DNA of 17,684 nucleotides, taken from Opitutia bacterium. Its GTDB lineage: Bacteria > Verrucomicrobiota > Verrucomicrobiia > Opitutales > Seribacteraceae. The notes beneath the pieces were generated by a model. It saw only the letters and a program-made list of their open reading frames with translations, was not told the origin of the DNA and ran no database searches. Positions 1 to 6,782 of this stretch are shown here, piece after piece. Location of the stretch: the NCBI GenBank assembly GCA_002692605.1, contig NZLE01000048.1, positions 1 through 17,684 of the forward strand. The letters are read 5' to 3'. Position 1 is the first letter of the stretch, and every line of letters begins with the position of its first letter. Made by a program: the position numbers and the translations under genes.

Positions 1-908
1 TCGAAAGCCTGAACACGGGTTCTATTCCCAAGGATTCGCTTCGAGCCATTTACCGCGAGGTTATTTCCTCTTCCATTGCCTTGGAAAAGGAGCTAATTAT
101 CGGTTATCTTGGTCCCGAGGCAACCTTTACGCATCAGGCGGCCAAACTGAATTTTGGATCCGCGCTCAATTATCGGGCTTTACCCGACATCCCCGACGTT
201 TTTCAGGCGGTGGAACAGGGCGAATGCGATTACGGCGTGGTTCCCATCGAAAATTCCAGCGAAGGAGCCGTTAATCGCTCTTTGGATCTCCTTGTGGAGA
301 CCGAACTGACCATCATTGCTCAGGTTTATCTGAAGATCGAACATTGCCTCTTCAGCCCGTTTCCCCTTGAGCAAGTCACGGAAGTTCGCTCCAAGGACCA
401 GGCACTTGCCCAATGTGGGGAGTGGCTCAGGCGGAACCTTCCCAATGCCCGGTTAGTCCCTGTCGCCAGTACCGCCGAAGCGGTTCGCGAGTCCGCCTCG
501 GAAGAGGGTAGGGCGGCGATTGCAGGCAAGCTTGCCGGAGAGGTCCATGGAGTTCCCTTATTGAAAAGCGGTATTCAGGACCGCAAGGACAACGTGACGC
601 GTTTCCTCGTGGTCAATAAACAAGCCTCACCCCGACGCCAGGGAGTGGATTACCGAACCAGCCTAGTGCTTTCCCTGCCGGATCAAGTGGGGGCCTTGCA
701 GTCTTCCTTGAACCCATTTTCTTCCCGAGGCATCAATCTGTGCAAGATCGAATCCCGTCCCAGCCGTCGCAAGACTTGGGATTATTTCTTCTTCGTCGAT
801 TTCCTCGGCCACGCGGAAGACGAAGGGATTCGGGATGCCTTAAGGGAGTTGGAGGGAGCCTGTCCCTATCATCGGATTTTGGGTAGCTATCCCGAGACTC
901 AACCCTGA
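1..908 (+). CDS. pheA: Bifunctional P-protein (chorismate mutase/prephenate dehydratase), 5' partial
   Basis: Prephenate dehydratase makes phenylpyruvate for phenylalanine synthesis in the cytoplasm. The reading frame (first complete codon at base 3) is open to the left edge. It begins with the end of a chorismate mutase domain and the linker typical of P-proteins (IYREVISSSIALE), followed directly by the dehydratase start GYLGPEATFT. Other visible family features are the VPIENS segment, the DNVTRFLVV motif containing the catalytic Thr-Arg-Phe, and a C-terminal ACT domain with the GINLCKIESRP phenylalanine-binding motif. That implies feedback inhibition by Phe. An internal TTG at 81 could be read as a start, but the homologous sequence upstream of it argues against that. 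The gene converges on the minus-strand unit that ends at 974. Identity is near certain; only the length of the missing N-terminal part is unknown. Confidence 0.95.
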   Translation, partial: ESLNTGSIPKDSLRAIYREVISSSIALEKELIIGYLGPEATFTHQAAKLNFGSALNYRALPDIPDVFQAVEQGECDYGVVPIENSSEGAVNRSLDLLVETELTIIAQVYLKIEHCLFSPFPLEQVTEVRSKDQALAQCGEWLRRNLPNARLVPVASTAEAVRESASEEGRAAIAGKLAGEVHGVPLLKSGIQDRKDNVTRFLVVNKQASPRRQGVDYRTSLVLSLPDQVGALQSSLNPFSSRGINLCKIESRPSRRKTWDYFFFVDFLGHAEDEGIRDALRELEGACPYHRILGSYPETQP

Positions 909-926
909 GTTTTTTTGTTTTTTGCG

Positions 927-940
927 GCAAGCATGCTTGC
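927..940. repeat. 14-base perfect palindrome between convergent genes
   Basis: GCAAGCATGCTTGC is its own reverse complement and lies in the 65-base gap between the ends of pheA and the minus-strand unknown gene. It could fold as a 5-base-pair stem with a CATG loop. The T-rich run (910-923) lies before it on the plus strand, and the minus strand has an A-rich run after it. It therefore does not have the layout of a standard intrinsic terminator in either direction. Its role is unknown. Confidence 0.4.
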
Positions 941-973
941 TTCAGACTTCAAATCGAAAAGAGTCTTGGCTTT

Positions 974-1471
974 CTAGAAAAACAGAACCGAGAGATCCTG
1001 ATCCTCCAGCGCATGACGCAGAACCAAGTCCTCGATGAAGGCACGCAATTCCTGATACTCCAGCTCCTTACGCGAGGTCCAACGCCTTTTGCCTTTGAGT
1101 GTTTCCCGAAGACCGGAGACTAGGATCATCCCTTTGGTCGAACCCTGAAAGGATTGCACGAAATCGAGCACTGAAGCCCGAACCCAAAGGGGTTCGATGG
1201 ATTGGCATCGGGCGTTCCAGTGAGTGAAGCGGAAGCCTCGATTGTTTGGGTAATGAAAGCGAACTACCTGCTCGATGCAATGCTCGAAGGATTTGGTGGA
1301 CATTTGTCGCTCGTCATCGTTTTCACGCATGAAGGAGAGAGTGCGTTGAAGTTGAAGGGTTTCCTCACGCGTCGAAGCGCTCCCAATCACCGAAAACAGG
1401 GCGTTTAGGTTTTGAAGCCTGGTGTAATCGTCTCGTTTAGCCGCCGCCTTCGTCACTTTCCGTTCCACCAC
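974..1471 (-). CDS. Unrecognised 165-residue protein downstream of nrdR
   Basis: I do not recognise this family. The product is soluble and basic in its N-terminal part, with no signal peptide, membrane segment or evident metal-binding cluster. Tracts such as THWNARCQSIEPLWVRASVLDFVQSF and a C-terminal helix-rich stretch ending LSVLFF look like a folded domain rather than random translation. The assigned start is a GTG at 1469-1471 that overlaps the last 35 bases of nrdR. Other GTG codons follow at the second and sixth positions (the latter at 1454-1456), so the true start is uncertain. No Shine-Dalgarno sequence is visible, and translation is probably coupled to nrdR. It is the last gene of the arg-trpG-nrdR unit. 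Its reality rests on operon position, length and protein-like composition; a chance frame cannot be excluded. Confidence 0.6.
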   Translation of the reverse strand: MVERKVTKAAAKRDDYTRLQNLNALFSVIGSASTREETLQLQRTLSFMRENDDERQMSTKSFEHCIEQVVRFHYPNNRGFRFTHWNARCQSIEPLWVRASVLDFVQSFQGSTKGMILVSGLRETLKGKRRWTSRKELEYQELRAFIEDLVLRHALEDQDLSVLFF

Positions 1472-1910
1472 CCAAGTTCATGATCTCCTCGGCGAACCGA
1501 GATAACTCCATGAAATCCTCGTAGAAACTGGCGTACCGCAGCCACGCGATGCCATCCACTTTACGCAACCGATGCATGATCGCTTCGGCGATCGCCCGAC
1601 TGGGGACCTCATTGTCGAATTCATTTTCGATTCGACGGAGGGTGTCAGAGAGCATACCGTTGATTTGTTCGGCGTCGATGGGTCGCTTGGCGATCGCCCG
1701 ACGAAGGCCCATCGCCAACTTGGTTCGATCGAAGCTTTCCCGTCTGCCGTCTCGTTTGACCACCACCAAATCTTCCCGGAGGACTTCCTCCATGGTAGAA
1801 AATCGATGATTGCACTTCAAGCATTCCCGTCGGCGGCGAGTGGAGGCGGACGAGCCGGCCCTCGTTTCGAGCACCTTCAGTTCATCTGAAGAACATTTAG
1901 GACAACGCAT
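1437..1910 (-). CDS. nrdR: Transcriptional repressor NrdR of ribonucleotide reductase genes
   Basis: NrdR is a nucleotide-sensing repressor of ribonucleotide reductase operons. The 157-residue length is normal for the family. Four cysteines (3, 6, 30, 33) form the N-terminal zinc ribbon, beginning MRCPKC, followed by the diagnostic RRRREC segment and HRFSTMEE. Residues about 48-138 form the ATP-cone (VVKRDGRRESFDRTKL through IAWLRYASFYEDF) that binds ATP or dATP. The tail after residue 145 is Gly/Glu-rich. The gene lies 37 bases after trpG and overlaps the next gene by 35 bases. No ribonucleotide reductase gene and no clear NrdR box lie in the window, so its targets are elsewhere. Placement at the end of an arginine gene cluster is not something the family function predicts. 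Confidence 0.95.
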   Translation of the reverse strand: MRCPKCSSDELKVLETRAGSSASTRRRRECLKCNHRFSTMEEVLREDLVVVKRDGRRESFDRTKLAMGLRRAIAKRPIDAEQINGMLSDTLRRIENEFDNEVPSRAIAEAIMHRLRKVDGIAWLRYASFYEDFMELSRFAEEIMNLGGGTESDEGGG

Positions 1911-1947
1911 CAGTTACGTAGGATTCCATATACCACACGCAAATGTT

Positions 1948-2517
1948 TTAACAGAGTGTAAGGAAGTTCTTCAAGATCATAATTCCGTTTTCAGTAGCAA
2001 GGGATTCGGGATGGAACTGAACACCCCAAATCGGGTGTTCCCGGTGACGGATTCCCATGATCTCGTTCTCTTCGGTGCGCGCGGTCGTTTCGAGACATTC
2101 GGGAAGCGAAGCGGGTTCGATCACAAGAGAATGGTAACGGGTGGCGGTGAAGGGATCGGGAAGATCTGCAAAGAGATCCTTCGCATCATGATGGATGGGC
2201 GAAGTTTTGCCGTGCATGAGACGATCGGCCCGGACGATTCGTCCGCCAAAGGCCTGTCCCACGCACTGATGCCCGAGGCAGACCCCAAGGATGGGAATCT
2301 TGCCTGCGAAACGTTCGATCAAGGCGAGACTGATCCCAGCCTTGTCGGGGTCGCAGGGTCCGGGAGAAAGGACCAATCCATCAAAGGCTCTCAAGTCCAG
2401 TTCTTCGGCCAAACAGGCATCGTTGCGCCGAACTTCCACCTCCGCTTCGAGTTCCCCGAAGTACTGCACCAGATTGTAGGTGAAGGAATCGTAGTTATCG
2501 AGGACGAAAAGGCGCAT
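1948..2517 (-). CDS. trpG: Anthranilate / aminodeoxychorismate synthase glutaminase subunit (TrpG/PabA)
   Basis: This is a class I glutamine amidotransferase subunit. It releases ammonia from glutamine for anthranilate synthase (TrpE) and/or aminodeoxychorismate synthase (PabB). Its 189 residues begin with LFVLDNYDSFTYNLVQY, as in the family. The catalytic triad is visible: Cys80 in GVCLGHQ, and His169 and Glu171 in FHPES. The LSPGPCDP oxyanion segment and MHGKTS (101-106) place it in the TrpG/PabA branch rather than with carbamoyl phosphate or GMP synthase. Neither trpE nor pabB is adjacent, so it may serve both pathways, as in bacteria with a single shared subunit; that is inference. It starts 12 bases after argG, without a recognisable ribosome binding site, and is co-oriented with the arg genes. 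Confidence 0.9.
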   Translation of the reverse strand: MRLFVLDNYDSFTYNLVQYFGELEAEVEVRRNDACLAEELDLRAFDGLVLSPGPCDPDKAGISLALIERFAGKIPILGVCLGHQCVGQAFGGRIVRADRLMHGKTSPIHHDAKDLFADLPDPFTATRYHSLVIEPASLPECLETTARTEENEIMGIRHREHPIWGVQFHPESLATENGIMILKNFLTLC

Positions 2518-2529
2518 CGGTTGAATCGT

Positions 2530-3756
2530 TCAAGAGGCGGTGTAGCCTTGCTTACGAGAACGTTCCTTGAGGCGGAGGGCGTTGAGTCGAATGAAACCGC
2601 CCGCGTCCTCGGGTTGGTAATCGCTTTCGTCGTCATCCATGGAAGCGACTTCGAGATCATAGAGGGAGAGTTCGGATTTGCGTCCCACGGTGGTGAGGTT
2701 GCCTTTGTACAGCTTAAGACGGACCACTCCGCTTACGGTATCCTGACTGTGGTCGATCAGAGCCTGAAGAGCTTCGCGTTCGGGAGCGTACCAAAATCCA
2801 TAGTAAATCAATTCGGCGTAGCGCGGAATGAGAGAATCGCGCAGGTGCATCAGGTCGCGGTCCATGGTCAGGGTCTCAAGCTGACGGTGGGCGTGGAGCA
2901 AAATGGTTCCTCCAGGCGTTTCGTAAACCCCTCTACTCTTCATCCCCACGAAGCGGTTTTCGACTAGGTCAACTCTTCCGATTCCATGCTTGCCCGCAAT
3001 TACATTCAACTTACGGACGATTTCCAAAGGACTGCCGCTTTCTCCATCGATGGCTACGCAGTCTCCCCGTTCGAAGGTCAGTTCGAGGTATTGGGCCTCA
3101 TCGGGCGCCAGTTCCGGATCAACGGTCAATTTGTACATATCCCGGTTATCGGGGGTCGTGGGATCGAACCAGGGATCCTCAAGGATTCCAGCCTCATAGG
3201 AAATGTGCCAGAGATTGCGGTCCATGGAATAGGGTTTCGACGCGCTTGCCTCTACGTCGATACCGTGCTTGGAGCAGTATTCGATCATTTGCCTGCGTCC
3301 GGGAAAGGTTTCGCGAAATTCGGCGTCTCTCCAGGGTGCAAGAATCCGGAGATCAGGAGCAAGGGCAGAAAAGGTAAGTTCGAACCGACACTGGTCGTTT
3401 CCTTTTCCAGTGGCTCCGTGGGCTACCGCGGTGGCTCCGAATTCCCGCGCGATATCGATTTGGGCCTTTGCAATCAAAGGGCGCGCGATGGAAGTTCCGA
3501 GCAAATACTGAGATTCGTAGACTGCGTTGCCACGAACCATGGGGTAAATGAAATCACGGGCAAATTCATCCACCAAATCAAGCGTGCGGTGTGCGGTGGC
3601 TCCGGTGGAAAGGGCCTTTTCCTCAAGTCCCTCCAATTCCTCCTCCTGCCCGACGTCGGCGCAGTAGGTTATGACTTCGGCGTTTTGCTGCTTGGCGTAC
3701 CAATGAACGAGCACGGAGGTGTCAAGGCCTCCTGAATATGCGAGTATGATTTTCAT
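2530..3756 (-). CDS. argG: Argininosuccinate synthase
   Basis: The enzyme joins citrulline and aspartate, using ATP, to form argininosuccinate in the penultimate step of arginine synthesis. The chosen ATG gives 408 residues, the usual family length, and places the PP-loop AYSGGLDTS at residues 6-14 as expected. The frame stays open 43 codons further upstream, but that stretch lies across the end of argF and has no family similarity, so it is rejected. Other hallmarks are GATGKGNDQ (114-122), SMDRNLWH (177-184) and a long C-terminal region that normally forms the oligomer contact. It follows argF by 19 bases and precedes trpG by 12. In place of a Shine-Dalgarno sequence the leader carries CTCTTTTACG, also found before argF. 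The argH gene for the next step is not in the window. Confidence 0.97.
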   Translation of the reverse strand: MKIILAYSGGLDTSVLVHWYAKQQNAEVITYCADVGQEEELEGLEEKALSTGATAHRTLDLVDEFARDFIYPMVRGNAVYESQYLLGTSIARPLIAKAQIDIAREFGATAVAHGATGKGNDQCRFELTFSALAPDLRILAPWRDAEFRETFPGRRQMIEYCSKHGIDVEASASKPYSMDRNLWHISYEAGILEDPWFDPTTPDNRDMYKLTVDPELAPDEAQYLELTFERGDCVAIDGESGSPLEIVRKLNVIAGKHGIGRVDLVENRFVGMKSRGVYETPGGTILLHAHRQLETLTMDRDLMHLRDSLIPRYAELIYYGFWYAPEREALQALIDHSQDTVSGVVRLKLYKGNLTTVGRKSELSLYDLEVASMDDDESDYQPEDAGGFIRLNALRLKERSRKQGYTAS

Positions 3757-3760
3757 GATT

Positions 3761-3770
3761 CGTAAAAGAG
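3761..3770 (-). promoter_or_regulatory. CTCTTTTACG element before argG (copy 1)
   Basis: Read on the minus strand, the argF-argG gap contains TTC-AC-TCTTTTACG ending 4 bases before the argG ATG. The same 10-mer ends 3 bases before the argF ATG. It sits where a ribosome binding site would lie but does not resemble AGGAGG. Function is unknown: it may be a translation-initiation element, a protein or RNA binding site, or chance. Confidence 0.35.
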
Positions 3771-3775
3771 TGAAT

Positions 3776-4708
3776 TTAGCGGGAAAGATTTCGGAGGATG
3801 GCTTTCTGCATGTGCAAACGGTTTTCGGCTTGATCGAATAGAATGGCTTGTGGGGAGTCGAGCACTTCCTGATGGACTTCCTCACCCGGGTGAGCGGGCA
3901 TGCAGTGCATGAAGAGAGCGTCGGGTTTTGCTTGGCCGAGGAGCGAGGGAGTGACCCGGTAGGGATCCATTAGACCTAGCCTTTGTTGTGAATCTTCCTC
4001 GCATCCCATGCTCACCCAGACGTCGGTGTAGACCACGTCGGCTCCCTGGACGGCTTCCTCCGGGTCGGTGGTGTGGATCCAAGTCGGCTCAAGTTTCCTT
4101 TCTTTGCAAAAGTCGCTAATTCGATCGACTGGTCGGTATTCGGCAGGTCCCCCCAGAGATACCTCGAAGTCCCACAAAGCTCCCGCGAGAATCCATGAGT
4201 TGGCCATGTTGCAGGCAGTGTCTCCGAGGAAAGCGATTTTCTTACCCTTCAATCCCTCGTAGGGATCGCGGGAGTCTCCGGTCCGCTCGAGGATAGTCAT
4301 GCAATCTGCGTAGATCTGGCAAGGATGAAGAAAATCGGTCAGGGCGTTGACAACCGGAATGGTGGAACTTTTGGCGAATTCCTCTATGATTTCATGGCCA
4401 TGGGTACGAATGATCAGACCGTCGAGAAAGCGGGAAAGGACTTGAACGGTATCCGCAATGCTTTCCCCTCGACCAATCTGAGTGGCATCCTGATTCAGGA
4501 TAACGGGATGTCCGCCAAGTTCCCGAATGCCCACCTCGAAGGAGACCCGAGTGCGGGTGCTGTTCTTGTAAAAGAGCAGAGCCCATGATTGCCCGAAGAG
4601 ATCATTGGTTGGCCGGTGACTGCGTCCGCTTTTGTAGGCGAAGGCGCGTTCGAAGACCTCGGTGATCTCGTCCTTGGATAAGTCGGTTTCGTGGAGAAAG
4701 TGTTTCAT
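3776..4708 (-). CDS. argF: Ornithine carbamoyltransferase
   Basis: It transfers the carbamoyl group from carbamoyl phosphate to ornithine to give citrulline. The 310 residues match the family size. The carbamoyl-phosphate site STRTR is at residues 50-54, HPCQ at 128-131, the ornithine-binding SMG loop at 233-235 and HCMPAH at 268-273, a mild variant of the usual HCLPA. The intact STRTR and SMG motifs favour a true ornithine enzyme over the acetylornithine or succinylornithine transcarbamylases. The nucleotide-fold segment reads GDTACNMANS instead of the more common GDGNN-type sequence. The gene follows argD by 15 bases and shares with argG the unusual CTCTTTTACG leader. No regulatory domain is visible; control presumably acts on the operon and on ArgB. 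Confidence 0.96.
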   Translation of the reverse strand: MKHFLHETDLSKDEITEVFERAFAYKSGRSHRPTNDLFGQSWALLFYKNSTRTRVSFEVGIRELGGHPVILNQDATQIGRGESIADTVQVLSRFLDGLIIRTHGHEIIEEFAKSSTIPVVNALTDFLHPCQIYADCMTILERTGDSRDPYEGLKGKKIAFLGDTACNMANSWILAGALWDFEVSLGGPAEYRPVDRISDFCKERKLEPTWIHTTDPEEAVQGADVVYTDVWVSMGCEEDSQQRLGLMDPYRVTPSLLGQAKPDALFMHCMPAHPGEEVHQEVLDSPQAILFDQAENRLHMQKAILRNLSR

Positions 4709-4711
4709 TTG

Positions 4712-4721
4712 CGTAAAAGAG
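4712..4721 (-). promoter_or_regulatory. CTCTTTTACG element before argF (copy 2)
   Basis: The 15-base argD-argF gap reads TTCTCTTTTACGCAA on the minus strand and shares the exact 10-mer CTCTTTTACG with the argF-argG gap, 3 bases before the ATG. Most of this gap is the shared element. There is no Shine-Dalgarno sequence. Function is unknown. Confidence 0.35.
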
Positions 4722-4723
4722 AA

Positions 4724-5905
4724 TTAGGATTTGCTCAGGACCCGCTCAATGATCACGAGAGCTTCGTCGAGTTCTTTCCGGCTGACGGTGAGCGGAGGTA
4801 GCAGACGCAGGGCGCGACCGGCTGCTGCGACAACAAGCAGACCTTCCTCCCGCATCGCTTTGATCGCCGGTGACGGATCATTCTGCATGGCAATCGCAAG
4901 CATTAATCCGCGTCCTCGTATTTCCGAAACTTGAGAGGGGAATCGCGTTTTCAATTTTTCGAGCTTGCTCTGAAAGTAGCTTCCTTGCTCCCGAGTCTTT
5001 TCGATAAGGTTTTCCGTCTCCAAAACGTCAAGAACCGCATTAGCAGCGGAACAGGCGAGGGGAGAACCTCCGAAGGTGGTCCCGTGGGAACCGGGTTGGA
5101 AGGTCTCGGCGAATTCTTCGGAAACCCATAAGGCTCCGAGTGGAAATCCTCCGCCCAAGCCTTTTGCCATGGCAACGGCGCTGGGGCGAATCCCTGAGGC
5201 TTGGAAGCCCAGAAATTCTCCGGTCCGACCGATTCCCGCCTGAACTTCATCCAAAAGTAGGAGCAGTTTCTTCTCTGCGCAAAGATTTTCAATATCGCGT
5301 AGGAATTCATCGGAGGCTGTGTGGATACCGCCTTCTCCCTGAATGGATTCAAGCATGATTGCCCGGGAGAGTTCCGTGACGGTTTCTCGAAAGCTTTCGG
5401 CCTGGTTGAAAGTGGCGAATCGAAAACCGGGAAGAAGAGGCTCGAATCCCTTTCGGTATTTGGAGGAAGCGGTGGCGGAGAGGGCACCCATGGTGCGTCC
5501 GTGAAAAGCGTTTTCGGCCACCAGAATTTCCAGTCTTTCCGGTTCTTCGGACTGGTGCGCAACCAAGCGGGAAAGTTTGATCATTGCCTCATTGGCTTCC
5601 GCTCCGCTGTTGCAAAAAAGGACTTTGCCGGGGCCAATCCGTTCGACGAGCCTTTTGGCCAGTCGGACCTGTTCCGGGATCGAATAGAGGTTGGAGGCAT
5701 GGGCAAGTACCGTGCTTTGCTCGGTGACCCGATCGATCCATGCGGGATGCCCATGCCCTATATTTGTGACTGCAATCCCAGAGGCGAAATCGAGGTATTC
5801 CTTTCCATCGGAATCCCATAACTTGGTTCCTAATCCACGTACGATCTCAATCGTCGGTGGGGCGTAATTTCCGATAAGGTATTTGGTATGTTCTTCGGAA
5901 ATCAT
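4724..5905 (-). CDS. argD: Acetylornithine aminotransferase
   Basis: This PLP enzyme of aminotransferase class III converts N-acetylglutamate semialdehyde to N-acetylornithine with glutamate as amino donor. It has 393 residues, a normal length. FCNSGAEANEAMIK (97-110) is the cofactor phosphate-binding region. LLLDEVQAGIGRTG carries the PLP-ring aspartate at 219. The Schiff-base lysine is Lys248 in AMAKGLGGGFPLGA. HGTTFGGSPLAC is a further family motif. The context between argB and argF supports argD over other class III members such as GABA or succinylornithine aminotransferases, although many such enzymes have overlapping substrates. It starts 6 bases after argB, too close for an independent promoter, and no good Shine-Dalgarno sequence is present. 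Confidence 0.95.
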   Translation of the reverse strand: MISEEHTKYLIGNYAPPTIEIVRGLGTKLWDSDGKEYLDFASGIAVTNIGHGHPAWIDRVTEQSTVLAHASNLYSIPEQVRLAKRLVERIGPGKVLFCNSGAEANEAMIKLSRLVAHQSEEPERLEILVAENAFHGRTMGALSATASSKYRKGFEPLLPGFRFATFNQAESFRETVTELSRAIMLESIQGEGGIHTASDEFLRDIENLCAEKKLLLLLDEVQAGIGRTGEFLGFQASGIRPSAVAMAKGLGGGFPLGALWVSEEFAETFQPGSHGTTFGGSPLACSAANAVLDVLETENLIEKTREQGSYFQSKLEKLKTRFPSQVSEIRGRGLMLAIAMQNDPSPAIKAMREEGLLVVAAAGRALRLLPPLTVSRKELDEALVIIERVLSKS

Positions 5906-5911
5906 GACTTT

Positions 5912-6781
5912 TTAGGAGTGTACGATTTCCGTCCCAATTCCTTGGTCAGTGAAAATTTCAAGCAGGATGCTGTGAGCGAGTCGTCCATCGATGAAGTGCA
6001 CCCGATTGACTCCTGATTTGAGGGCATCGACCGCACTGTTGACCTTGGGCAGCATACCTTGAGCAATGACCCCTTCTTCCTTGAGTGGTTGAACCTGATG
6101 AACGGGAAGACTGGAAAGGAGGCTGTCGGGATCTTCGGGGTTTCTGAGCAAACCCGGAACGTCGGAAAGGTAAACCAATCTTCTCGCTCCCAAGGCCATG
6201 GCCACTCGAGCGGCGGCAGTATCGGCATTTACGTTATAGCATTGGCCGGAATCGTCGGATCCGGTGGAGGACAGGATAGGCATTTTCCCAGCGTCCAATG
6301 CCTCAAGAATCAGATCTGTTTCAACTTCTTTGATCTCCCCTACGAAACCGAGATCCGGATCCTGTTCGAGCTTCCGACAACGCAAGACTTGCTTGCCGGC
6401 AATTCTTTGCACATCACAATCATGGGATGCGACGAAGGATGCCACCTCCTCGTTGACTGTTCCATTGAGGACCTCATCCACGACTTCAATGGCATTGGAA
6501 TCGGTGATGCGGAGGCCGTTTACGAACTTGGCTTCGAGCCCTCTTGACTCGAGTTCCCGAGTGACCGCTTTTCCCCCTCCGTGAACCACGACCACGCGAA
6601 TGCCCACAAAGTTCAGAAAGACGAGGTCCTGAGCCACTCCGGCTCGTATCGCAGGGTCTGGGGAATCCATGAAACTACCTCCATACTTGACCACGAAGAT
6701 AGAACCGCGAAAGCGTCTGACGTAAGGCAGAGCCTCAACCAAAATGCTGGCTTTTCTCTTACTTTCCTCGACTGCAGGCAT
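5912..6781 (-). CDS. argB: Acetylglutamate kinase
   Basis: It phosphorylates N-acetylglutamate, the second committed step. The ATG chosen follows the argJ stop by a single base (TAA-g-ATG) and gives 289 residues; a longer frame reaching 12 codons into argJ is less likely. The amino-acid kinase fold shows VVKYGGSFM, VVVHGGGKAVT with the glycine-rich loop, and NVNADTAAARVA near the nucleotide site. An N-terminal segment before the first strand (EALPYVRRFRG) matches the extra helix that, in Pseudomonas and Thermotoga enzymes, makes hexameric arginine-inhibitable kinases. Feedback control by arginine is therefore likely, which also fits a pathway that uses ArgJ. The inhibition is inference from family knowledge and has not been shown here. 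Confidence 0.96.
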   Translation of the reverse strand: MPAVEESKRKASILVEALPYVRRFRGSIFVVKYGGSFMDSPDPAIRAGVAQDLVFLNFVGIRVVVVHGGGKAVTRELESRGLEAKFVNGLRITDSNAIEVVDEVLNGTVNEEVASFVASHDCDVQRIAGKQVLRCRKLEQDPDLGFVGEIKEVETDLILEALDAGKMPILSSTGSDDSGQCYNVNADTAAARVAMALGARRLVYLSDVPGLLRNPEDPDSLLSSLPVHQVQPLKEEGVIAQGMLPKVNSAVDALKSGVNRVHFIDGRLAHSILLEIFTDQGIGTEIVHS

Positions 6782-6782
6782 C

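Noticed and set aside
81..83. TTG at 81 as the real start of a monofunctional prephenate dehydratase
   Set aside because: The frame upstream to the window edge encodes the chorismate mutase C-terminus and linker typical of P-proteins.
1810..3735. Long plus-strand frames (385 and 249 codons) opposite trpG and argG
   Set aside because: They lie antisense to genes with complete, motif-verified families, have no recognisable domain, and are explained by codon bias of the real strand.
3757..3885. 43-codon upstream extension of argG
   Set aside because: It overlaps the end of argF, lacks family similarity and would move the PP-loop away from its usual N-terminal position.
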